Shown here: piece after piece, positions 11,028 to 20,839 of the stretch
Layout: the number at the start of each line of letters is the position of its first letter
Numbering within the stretch: the first letter of the stretch is position 1
Program-made: the position numbers and the translations under genes
From: Euprymna scolopes
Taxonomy: Eukaryota; Mollusca; Cephalopoda; Sepiida; Sepiolidae
NCBI GenBank assembly: GCA_024364805.1
Contig: CM044498.1
Location: 49,258,804-49,291,846, forward strand
DNA length: 33,043 bases
Direction of reading: 5' to 3'
Notes under the pieces: model-generated
Told to the model about the DNA's origin: nothing
The model's input: only the letters and a program-made list of their open reading frames with translations
Databases searched by the model: none

Positions 11028-11190
11028 CTAGGGGATAAAGGTTATTGCGTGTACAGTAATTAATGGGATAGTATCGCAGTAATCGTTAGTATTGGAGATT
11101 TGATAAAGGGGGCGGCGGTTCATCAAGAATTTGTTTATGCTGGACTTGAAGACATCCAAGTTGTAGTCAGGTGGAAAACAGGCAAACAGA
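11028..11190 (-). pseudogene. LINE ORF C-terminal remnant
   Basis: The minus strand is open from the junction at about 11190 to a TAG at 11028-11030. It reads LFACFPPDYNLDVFKSSINK and continues through FLMNRRP. A FPxxYNLxxFKxxIN tail of this kind recalls the extreme C terminus of some LINE polymerases. An A-rich tract follows the stop, as expected for a LINE 3' end. Identification rests on this short motif. Confidence 0.5.
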
Positions 11191-11260
11191 ACAGTATGAC
11201 CCAAATAGTCAATTTTTGCTTGAGAGAAATAACTTTTGAGATTGACAAAAAAGATTGTTA
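11191..11260 (-). mobile_element. Scrap of Ty3-type RT sequence, inverted relative to the fossil at 11649-14640
   Basis: Bases 11214-11238 are the exact reverse complement of 14108-14132 (25 bases). Similarity to the reverse transcriptase region of the + strand fossil continues on both sides over about 70 bases. On the minus strand it carries the YFSQAKIDYLGHTV motif typical of Ty3-type RT. It abuts the LINE tail at about 11190. It is a fossil fragment. Confidence 0.8.
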
Positions 11261-11264
11261 AAAA

Positions 11265-11640
11265 AAAGTAAAAATGATAAATAAATCATTACTAATTAGA
11301 AACAGAAGATAAATAAACAAAAATATACATTTACATAAGTAAAAATATATACTAATAATATTAAAAATTAAAAAATAATATTAAAATAAAGAAAAATCTT
11401 ATCGAAGATCGTGGACGCATCCATAAACATGGTAAAAATATTCAAGGGAGATAACCTCATCGTTTAAATTTTAAACTTACAGCAATTTACGGTGTTTTTC
11501 GTAACCGTTAAAAATAAAAACAAAATATCGAAAGCTATATATCTATTTAAACTATGGGTAAAAATAAGGAAAAATAAAAAATAAATATAAAAATAAAACT
11601 TGGAAAGAAGTAATGCAAAAATATATAAATAAAATAAATA
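11265..11640. other. AT-rich leader before the Ty3-type fossil
   Basis: No gene or RNA seen. By position this could include the untranslated leader or LTR of the element that starts coding near 11649, but no matching copy was found beyond 14640 and no terminal repeat could be set. Confidence 0.35.
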
Positions 11641-11648
11641 CAAAAAAA

Positions 11649-14640
11649 ATGCCTTTTTCTATAGAAGAATTTTCAAGTTCGACTACTTTAAAAGAAGACT
11701 TGTACAAATTACAAAGAACAGAACTATTAGAGATTGCAGCTTATTTCGAGTTGAATAACAATCCTAAAATGAAAAAATGAGAAATTCTAATTTGTGTTCA
11801 GGACGAACTCATGGAAAGGGATCTGTTAGACCTTATTAGTACCAAACCAGAGGACATTAACTTACGTCTTCAGTTAGAAATAAAAGAAAGAATCGAAATA
11901 CAAAAAAATTGAATTGGAAAAGCTGAGGTTGAATGTACAAACAAGAAACGAAAACACAAATAACTACTCGTTAAACCATTTTTCGATGTAGGCCGTTATA
12001 TAAAACTCGTACCACATTTTAATGAAAAAAGGGTAGATAAATATTTTCTTCTCTTTGAGAAAATAGCAAAAAATTTAGGATGGCCCTATGATATCTGGTC
12101 AACACTTTTACAATCCGTATTAAGTGGACGTGCTGTCGATATATATGCTGCCTTAGACAGTGAAAAATCTACAGATTATGAAACAATAAAAAATGCGATA
12201 CTAAATGGATAGGAGTTAATTCCAGAAGAATATAGACTTAAATTCAGAAATTTTAAAAAATTGCAAAATCATACTTTTGTTGAATTTTCCAGAGAAAAAA
12301 CAGGCTTATTTAATATATGGCTTCGAGCTAAAAAGATAAATGATGATTATGAAAAATTACATCAGCTAATTTTAATAGAAGAATTAAAGCAATGTGTCGA
12401 CAAAGACACACAAATGCATCTGGATGAAAAAGAAATAGAAACCATAAGTGACACAGCAATAATCACAGACACTCATAATATAACATTAAGGAAAAGTTAC
12501 GAAAATAGCCAAATTACTAGTAATCATTTAGATTTTGACTCAAATAAAAAACCATTACTTCTCACTCTCATAACTATTCTAATAAAAATTATGTCCATAA
12601 CCGAGTAAGTCCATTCCCAAAAGAATCAAGCATTAAATGCACATACTGTGGTAGACAGAATCATGTGATATCAGAATGCAGGATAAGAAAAAAGATAACA
12701 AAGCAAGTACAACCTGCAAGCCCTACGCATTCGCAAAACAAATAAAAATTCATCCTCTCCCTCATTCATCTCTATCAAATTCAGGCACAAATAAAAAAGT
12801 TTCTGAACCATTTCTAGATACATACCAACCATTCATATCCATGGTTCTGTTTCCATGACCCTAATAAAATTACATCTGTAAAAATCTTAATCAAACATTA
12901 TTGCTAGAAGGAGTTTTACCATTATCTGACTTGACCTTTATGGGAGATTATGTCTTGCTACAGGGAATAGATTCGAGTGTCACAAAAGTGCTACTTCACA
13001 AAACCTACATAGAAACTAGCTACATAAAGGGTTTAGTCATAGTTGGCATTCGTCCTACTCTATCAGTGAAAGGTGTTCCTTTAATCTTAGGGAACTATTT
13101 AGGAGGTAATAAAGTAATACCAGATCCATTAATTACAGATAATGTAGAGTTAACTGCAAAAAATAAGGAAAAAGATAAAAACTTATACCCAAAATGTGTA
13201 CTTACTAGCGCTAGAAAAAAGAAACCACTATTAAAAAAACTTACTGTTAGAAATAAAAACTTTGATAGTAGTACATTACATAATGGAAACAACACAGGAA
13301 AATTACAAAATCAACTTGTAAAAGAACAACAAAAATATTCAGAACTATGTCTTTTTAAAAATAAAGTACTTCCACAGAAAAACATTAAAAATTCTCAAGT
13401 TAGAATAAAAAATAGAGACAATATGAATAGTAAACATTTTAGTTTCCAACTAGGAGATAAAGTACTAGTATTTTTGTCAATTTCAAATCATTCTTTAAAA
13501 GCAAAATATTATGGACCATATAAAATCGAACAGAAAATTAATGATTAGAATTACATTATACGCATTCCAGATAGAAGGAAGAAAACCAGAATATGTCACA
13601 TCAACATTACACTTACAATTAGGAATGATGTAAAAAACAAAACAAAAAAAAATAAGGCAAGTTTTTACTTTAAAAACTATTACAGATATTAATTAAACGG
13701 CACACTCAGACAATGAAACAAGCTTAGTTACTAAAGAGAAAGACATAGGTCACAACAATCAATTAAGAAACTCAGAAGTTCTATTAAACCTAAATAACAA
13801 ACATTTATCCTATGTAAAGAAAAAAGATATATATGCTCTGACCAATAAGTTCAGAGATCTTTTTTTTCCAGATGTTAATTCACCATGCATCCTTGTGCCT
13901 AATCAAGACAGAACTTACAGATTTGTGACACTTTCAAAAAATTAATGAAAAATGCTCCAGTAACATTTCAAAGAATGATGCATTCCTTACTACAGGATAT
14001 TCATGGATGTGAAGTTTCGTGTACAATAACACCTGGGAAGAACATTTAGATATAAAAAAAAAATTTTTTTTTTAACTATAAAATGCCAACCTGTATGTCA
14101 ATCACAACAAAAGTTATTTCTCTCAAGCAAAAGTTGATTATTTGGGTTGTACTGTCGGTCAGGGTCAAGTAACACCAATCTCGGGAAAAGTTGACGCTAT
14201 AATAAAATATCCTCTCCCAACAAATAAAAAACAACTAATGAGATTTCTCAGTATTGCTGGATTTTATAGAAGAGTATGTAAAAACGTTTCAACATAAGCA
14301 AGTCCTCTCACCAATCTCTTAAAAAAGGATGAAAAATACAAATGGACTGATTCCTGCCATAAAGCTTTCAATGACATCAAATCAACTCTTATTGGAAGTC
14401 CAGCTCTTGCTACCTCAGATTTCTCCAAACAGTTTAAATTACAAATTGATGCCAGCGATGTGGGCATGGGTGGAATTCTCATCCAAGAAGATGAAGAAGG
14501 CTTAGATTAAACTATCGGTTATTTCCCAAGAAAATTCAACAAATACCAAAAGAATTATTCCACTATTGAAAAAGAATGTTTTGCTTTAATATCAGCCATA
14601 AAACACTTTGACTTTTATCTCAATGTAAGTGTACAACCTG
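11649..14640 (+). mobile_element. Fossil Ty3-type LTR element, Gmr1-like (integrase module before RT)
   Basis: Parts in order on the + strand: gag start near 11649 (MPFSIEEFSS); gag/SCAN-like capsid region about 11980-12600; CCHC zinc knuckle about 12630-12680; protease/linker-like region about 12900-13140, with an LPLSDLTFMGDYVLLQGI stretch and a LILGNYLGGNKV stretch; integrase C-terminal module about 13430-13620 (LGDKVLVFLS, then YYGPYKIEQK); reverse transcriptase from about 13880; and RNase H to about 14640. Gmr1-like Ty3 elements are known for this PR-IN-RT-RH order, and the gag start and LLGNDLAGGKV-like motif match their fish relatives as I recall them. The copy is clearly broken, with on the order of ten or more breaks, and is old. 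LTRs were not identified. Confidence 0.85.
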
Positions 14641-14644
14641 TTTT

Positions 14645-14830
14645 AGTCATTATGTTATTTTGTGGATAATTAATATTATCATTATAATTAGTAATTATAT
14701 TGATAATTACTTTTGTTATATTTTATTTTTATTATATGTTATAATTTGGATAATTGATATAATCTTTTGTGTAATAAATCATAATTTCTTCATATATCAT
14801 CCCATGACCTGCATAAAGGAACAGTACTCC
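14645..14830. other. AT-rich stretch between the fossil and the tandem array
   Basis: TAATTATTA-like strings repeat loosely. Position suggests the tail of the Ty3-type fossil, but no LTR pair supports this. Confidence 0.35.
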
Positions 14831-14832
14831 TA

Positions 14833-15060
14833 ATCTCAAATTAAGATGGGGAAAATATTCCTTACATCTCAAATTAAGATGGGGAAAATATTCTCCCATC
14901 TCAAATTAAGATGAGGAAAATATTCTCCCATCTCAAATTAAGATGAGGAAAATATTCTCCCATCTCAAATTAAAATGGGGAAAATATTACCCCCCCCCAT
15001 CTCATATTAGGGAAAATATTCCCCTCATCTCATATTAAGATGGGGAAAATATTTCCCCAC
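14833..15060. repeat. About 32-bp tandem array of a palindromic unit, 7 copies
   Basis: The unit begins ATCTCAAATTAAGATGGGG and continues AAAATATTCTCCC. Copies start at 14833, 14866, 14898, 14930, 14962, 14999 and 15027. Spacing is 32-33 bases for the first five and irregular (37, 28) at the end, near a run of nine C. Each unit contains CCATCT...AGATGG, so each can fold on itself. There are no unique spacers, so it is not a CRISPR array. Confidence 0.93.
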
Positions 15061-15063
15061 TTA

Positions 15064-15314
15064 CAAATTATTTATATAAAAACTGTTACATTTTTTAAAG
15101 ACGTACCATGGTTTCATTGCAGTAGATCTGCCTTTTAAAAATTTTTAAAAATCGAAACATATCATCAACAATTTACAAAATGAAAAGAAAATTTATTTTG
15201 TGAGTGTTTGATGATTTGTTTGGATTTTTAAAAAATTTTAAAAGGCAAATCTACTGCAATAAAACCATGGTACGTCTTTAAAAAATGTAACATAGTTTTT
15301 ATATAAATAATTTG
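15064..15314. mobile_element. 251-bp hairpin MITE with TA target duplication
   Basis: The left half, starting CAAATTATTTATATAAAAAC at 15064, is the reverse complement of the right half, which ends TTTTTATATAAATAATTTG at 15314. Arms of about 105-118 bases differ at only a handful of positions (about 94% identical by eye) around a loop near 15182-15193. TA stands directly outside both ends (15062-15063 and 15315-15316), the target duplication of Tc1/mariner-type elements. No coding content. The high arm identity suggests either a recent insertion or selection on the fold. Confidence 0.92.
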
Positions 15315-15319
15315 TATTT

Positions 15320-16832
15320 AGCTCTCACATTTATGATTGAGCACTTTATTGATTTCTTTTCAATGCACCCCAATAGTTTATATGTGTGTGCATATATAAG
15401 GTTATCAAAGATGTGTGGAAACTAAAACTAAAATGAAATTGATAATTGGAAGTAAAATTTGAACACATTGTTGCAGGTAAATATAAATTAATGTAAATAT
15501 ACATGCTTTAATGATATGAAGGTGTGTTAGCTGAAGTCGGTAAATAGATATCTTCATAGATAAGTATTCAGTAGTAAATGATGTAAATAGATTGATTGAG
15601 GTTAATTGAAAAACCTTTCATTTCTTATTTTTACAAAAGAATATTCTGTTTGACATTCTTTCCCCTTTTACTCTTTCATATCCCTCCTCGTCGCTTCTTA
15701 CTTATCGACCTCTTGTCTTACTCAGTTGATTCAAGTTTTAATTCCTTCTCTTTTTCTTTGTTCTCCTGTTCAAGAAGATTGAAAATCATTATTGAAATAA
15801 TACAATTCCAATATGGCCACCATTAACTTGATATGGAAAACATAGAAAACGGACTAAATTATTAAAGAAATAAAATCAATTATGAAAAAAAATGTTACAT
15901 TTCTTAGGTTTAACTACTTTACTAGAAAAATAAGATGGTGACTTAATTGTAACTTTGAAAATGGCATTTTTGAATACACACTAGAAATTTATTGAGAAAG
16001 ATGAAAAAAAACTAAACATACAATAAATGAATTTCTATTTTTCAAATTGTTGCTTTCTGTCTTATTTTCTTTGTAATTATTGCATTTTATATGTATTTTT
16101 CACTAAATAACATATAATAGTTAATAAAAATGTTTTTTTTTTTTATAAAACCCGATATACAAATAGCACAACGTTTCATTTGCTGTTCTGCTTGTTTGGT
16201 TAAGAGTAGGTTTAAGATGTTTCCATAAATAGTTGCGATGGATTTTTTTGCATATATAAATATCTCTTGAAACAACTTAAGTAAGAAATGGCACTGGTGT
16301 ATCGCATTTCAATAATAAAGTAGATGAATTCAAATATTCAAATAATAAATTTACATGATTATTAGTTGATCTGATCTAATATTTATAAGAATTTTATTTG
16401 TAAACTCATATGATAGATTCTGTGATGTTATAGGTATTTTATTTTCATATGATGAGTTTGAAAGTCTCTTAAGTCCAGTAGTTATTCCTGGTTTTGTAGT
16501 GTTATAGGTTTAAAACAATTTCAGTCCTCCTAAAATGCACTTTCAAAGAATTTATTAAACAGTTTTACACTAATCATGCCCCAAAATGTATAACTAAAAA
16601 AAAAGGCCATTATATTGTTTTTACGAACATCAGCTCAAAACTATAAAGAACAAAAAGGAAATTGCAAAATACCAAGTCACATAATCTACAATTGCACCAT
16701 TGTCCTCTGACAAAACTGATTTAACCTGCCAAAGAAACAAATTTCACTTTTGTGATCCAATCATAAATGATATAAGAATTTAACAGAGGTGACAAGTGTT
16801 CCTTGGCCTTTTTAGTTTAGAACAAAGTGTAC
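15320..16832. other. AT-rich non-coding DNA, no gene seen
   Basis: The + strand open frame at 15596-15826 is a pyrimidine-rich reading with no recognisable domain. The minus-strand frame at 16087-16275 is likewise unsupported. No RNA gene or repeat with clear ends was found. Confidence 0.5.
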
Positions 16833-17030
16833 TATAGTAGAGCCCAGGGATACGGCATTAAAAATTAGCAACAAAATACAGTACAGTATATAATACAGAT
16901 AAAATAACATTATAAATAAAAATGTAAGGCAGGGAAAAATACCGTAACCAGGGGCTTGAAAAACATTGTATTTCACATCATAATCTGAAAAACCGTATCC
17001 TGGGGCCCCGTATCCCGAGGTTCTATCGTA
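16833..17030. mobile_element. Probable pogo/Tigger-type MITE, diverged
   Basis: The left end (TATAGTAGAGCCCAGGGATACGG, split here as TATAGTAGAGCC and CAGGGATACGG, 16833-16855) is complementary at 17 of 23 positions to the right end at 17008-17030 (CCGTATCCCGAGG then TTCTATCGTA). The RTAGARCCYNGGGATACGG style of terminus recalls Tigger/pogo ends. TA occurs at both outer edges. A further copy of the CCGTAWCCNGGGGC motif lies inside at about 16941-16955 and 16992-17007. About 198 bp long with no coding content. Confidence 0.6.
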
Positions 17031-19900
17031 TCTGTTGTTTCTGATGATACATTTAATCTATTTTTTTCTCAGTCAGTGAAGAGGTCCTTTTAGACTGAGG
17101 AAATTAAAATTTTTGTTCCAATTTAGAATGCCTTTTTTGGGGGAGTCTAGATTTTTCCCAGATTAAAAAACGACCTTGTATTAAACTTTGCCCTCGTGGA
17201 GAGGCAAGTAAATAGGAATAAAACCACACTTCACTCAGTCGAACAGATTTGTCAATAAAATCATTCAAGGGACAACAAATTGTTCACAACTCCACTTGCT
17301 GCTGCTGCTATTTCTGTCAAACATAATCATCATAAACACTTTTTGATAAGCACTGTATTTTCTCACTTACACTTAAACACGGCAAATTCATAACATTTTC
17401 CATCTTTCTAATATACTATTAGACACACACACACACACACACTTCCTTGTCTTTTTGCATAAACACATCAAAGTCACTGTTAAGAGATATTTCATTAAAA
17501 GCAAAAAAGACATTCTATAAATGTGCTGACAATAATAAATATATTGTTTCTTATGGATGCAACTGACATCGTTTTTATCTGAATTAATTTGTTTTTCTAT
17601 ATTATCAATAGGATGTAAGTAAGATACTCATATTCTTTCACACGATTATTAGTTCACAAGTAAGCATAACAAAATGAAATTGGAAACTATTTATAAATAC
17701 ATAATATTAAAACAAAAATGTCACAAGCACACATTGTCTTTCTTTGCTCATAATGTTATAAATAACTTATCCCATGTTGAATACAAAAAGAATATTTTGA
17801 AATATCAACTAAAATATACTATACAACCAGAAAAGATCATAAATTCAGTTATTTTTTACAGTTTCCACAAAAATATAAAATTTGAACTGCACAATATTTT
17901 TTATATGACTAATATTTGGAGGCTACATAGGATGTTTCTAGCTTTCCTGAAGGTATTTGTACAAAAGCATATGAGGATTTACCAATCCCAAAGTTGTCTT
18001 CCATTCAATCACTCATTTTTATAAAAAGTTTGTAAATTAAACATTTTTTTCTTTTTAGTCTTTTGTACAATTTTTATTTTATTCATTTTGTTTGTATATG
18101 CCGGCAGATCTATCAATCCGTAATTTCTCATTCTCTAAAATAATGTTGCTGTCGTTATCAATTATCAAATTGCAAAAAGTTTGCACCCAAAGTTTAAATT
18201 GAAATTTGGTGTTTCGTCTTGATAAATTTTGTCAGTTTGAGTTATGCACTGATTTTTGTCTTTTAAAGCATTTGAAACGTTTGCATGAATAAAATAATTA
18301 AACAAAAAATATTTTATACACAATAAAAGGTTAGACAAAATCCACAAAAAAAATAAGCATTCAGCATTTTCTTTTTTATAGTTTCCGTGAGGGTCTGAAA
18401 AAATAAATGAGAAATTAATTCTATTTACCAATTTCATTCCGTTCGTCTTCCATTTGGATAATCAGACACATTCACCTTGAAACAACAAATGATGCCAATT
18501 CGTCCATTGTTAATGAAATATGTATGATGTGGAAATCAAATTTTTTTTTTTTTCTGAAGGCACACAAATAAAACAACTTTTTATTATGATAAAGAAAAGT
18601 AAGGAAATCTTTCAAATGGAGTGAATATTGCGGGGAAGTCAGAGAGTGAAATCTTTTAAGTGTTTTCTACTCTGATGCTGCCATTATTATTGTAACAATG
18701 CAATTGCTCATTAGTGCAATTATGTATACATTATTCTAACATTTTCTACGCTTTCTTATTAAACTTATTAATTTAGCCTCACTCGTAAATGTTCACTGAT
18801 CTTTTATACTTTCTCACTTTTTAATTGGTCAGTAGTTTTTGTTTGTTCACATTCCAAATGTAATATTCCAATAATCTCGTTTGCTGATCTGAAATATGAA
18901 GTTGAAGATGACAAACAAAACAGAAAATATGGGTCCAATAGACAGTAGACATGCTAAAATTACTAACTTTCAACTCCCTTTTTCAAAGGTTGTTTAAGAA
19001 ATATTTAATTTCTGTCTCAGTTGTGAAATTGAAAGATCTGACTCCATCTCTTAAAATTCCCAAATATCTAACTCTGACCCCTAGAATTAAAAAAATTCGA
19101 ATCCAATTCCTTATTTAAAAGTCATCCAATCTTCAGACTGTTGCTTCATCTGACTCTGACTCTTAGCATTCTTATGACTCCTTTCAAAACCCTGATATGT
19201 AAATTTATATTCTTCTTTGGATGTAAAACAAAAATTGATGCTCATTCCTATTTATTCAATCAGGAGCAAAAATTAAACACAAAAATATGGAAGAGAAACC
19301 CAAACTTTACTGTCAGTTGTTGTGTGTAAGGATTCAAAAGGTCATCTACTGATTCACCGATGTATTTATGAAGCAGCCATAAGTTTGACCTCCTCTAAGT
19401 TATTGCTACATGTATTACTTCTATTTTTATGACTCTTCTTTAATTGGCGAGTAAACCAGTTCTCTTCCCTCCATAAACAAGATGATCCATAGTACACAGC
19501 TATTACATTGACGCCAAGTTGGCAGCCAATGTCATGATACACTAAGTGGATAAAACATTGAATATACAAATGCGCAGTCTCTTCTCATCCTGTATGTTGT
19601 TGATAAATTTTCAGCTTTTATACTCCTTCACTTTCTTAAACAGCCTTTAGTGATAGTAACCTTTTAACAGTTTCAAACTGAACTGTTTTCTTAATCCATT
19701 ACATTCATTTCTTTTAGATATCTTGTGTCAGTAAATTCTTTTCTAAAGTTCTTTCTCCGGGTATTGAACTCGCAATCTCTATGCATAATTCACTCTAGAA
19801 TATCTTTTAAGCAATGCATTTATCAACTAGTAAGTATTTAATTGTTATCATTAATAATATATTAGCGGTAATATGCTCCCTCCAGTCATATGACAGATGA
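17031..19900. other. AT-rich non-coding DNA, no gene seen
   Basis: Contains an AC microsatellite and loose CTGACTC-type repeats around 19020-19160. The largest open frame (17674-18024, + strand, from an ATG) encodes 116 residues rich in K, I, N, H and F with no domain I recognise; in DNA this AT-rich it can arise by chance. The minus frame at 19366-19569 is also unrecognised. Confidence 0.45.
17423..17442. repeat. (AC)n microsatellite
   Basis: A short pure AC run of 20 bases. Confidence 0.9.
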
Positions 19901-19910
19901 ATATACACTG

Positions 19911-20115
19911 CACTGCTCCCCCTCCTCAAAGTAGGAGGTAATACCGGAGCAGATGATATCATGACAACAGAACTTATACTTTATGACCCCTCCCCCTCAG
20001 TAAAAGGAGAATGTAACCCCTGAGAGAATGAGATAATAACTACAAAACACATTACTCCACCTCTCCCAAAAAATAGAGATAATGCCTAGGATGGTATCAT
20101 GACAACAGAACAACA
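19911..20115. repeat. Degenerate tandem array, about three 65-75-bp units
   Basis: Each unit has a C-rich head (CTCCCCCTC, CCTCCCCCTC, CCACCTCTCCC), then an AGTAGGAGGTAAT / AAAAGGAGAATGTAA / ATAGAGATAATG block, then a tail. The tails of units 1 and 3 share ATCATGACAACAGAAC exactly (about 19959-19974 and 20096-20111); unit 2 is the most diverged (GAGATAATAACTACAAAAC). The head and middle of a unit can pair (CCTC with GAGG). Class unknown. Confidence 0.6.
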
Positions 20116-20119
20116 TCCA

Positions 20120-20700
20120 GTGGTAAGTTCCCAATGGTAACGTGTGGAGTCACCTGATAGTTTCCATTACTCTCAAATTCACTCTAAGCCTGAGTGGCAA
20201 TACGTTTTCAGGTCCCATTTATGGGTGAAATAAAATGTATCATTTACAAAGGATACAAACGTATCAATTGACAAACTATTTGCATACAAAACGTGTACTT
20301 AAGAATAAAGTGACCAAACGAAAGTTGTAAATTCAATATTTCTGATGAGCATTCTACATCTACCATGCATCTCCAGATTCTTTTAAAGGATTATTTGTGG
20401 ATCATTTATGCTGAGTGAATTAATAGATTCGTTCAAGAAATGAAAAGGCATCTACCAAAAAAAGAGTTCACGTAACTTCCTTATCGGTGATAAGCAAAAG
20501 AGTATGAACATTTTCTCAACTGAATTGATCGAATCGTTGGTTGGTTGGTTGCTTGCTTGCTTTTGTTTTACTGCATATCAACCCTTTTCAGGTTATTTAA
20601 TGCAAAATCCACTGATTTGGAAGAACAATTTTTTAATAGAATATATATATATTTTTTTTTTTAAGTCGGTTTCTATTTAACCCATAGTTGGGATCCTAAC
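20120..20700. other. Non-coding DNA, no gene seen
   Basis: Includes a GGTT/GCTT tetranucleotide run near 20535-20560 and a T-rich tract near 20640-20663. Nothing coding is supported. Confidence 0.45.
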
Positions 20701-20702
20701 AG

Positions 20703-20835
20703 GTACTACCACTCCGGGTCAAAGATGACCTGGGAGCAATGGCAATTAAAGGATGGCTCCACACTCCCCAAAGGCCGCAAGCTGGGGCCTCACCATCGGA
20801 TATAGTTTTAGGTCATATCCAGGACCGATCGAATG
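20703..20835 (+). other. Exon-like GC-rich segment, probably a dispersed conserved repeat
   Basis: The segment is preceded by CCTAACAG and followed by GTAAGA, so it looks like a 133-base exon. It stays open for 44 codons plus one base, reading RVKDDLGAMAIKGWLHTPQR and onward to SDIVLGHIQDRSN. GC content is clearly above its flanks. I recall LGAMAMKGxSxxPxxP...HHQ...CHIQD strings scattered through many invertebrate genomes and ESTs, which argues for a mobile-element piece rather than a private host exon. It could still be an exon; no other exon of such a gene was seen. Confidence 0.4.
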
Positions 20836-20839
20836 GTAA

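Noticed and set aside
17674-18024. 116-residue + strand open frame starting at ATG
   Set aside because: Composition is that of translated AT-rich DNA and there is no domain, splice context or conserved motif. Chance is the simplest explanation.
19366-19569. Minus-strand open frame with cysteine and tryptophan residues (CLWREENWFTRQLKK)
   Set aside because: The reading is suggestive of protein but matches no family I know, and no splice sites or neighbouring exons support it.
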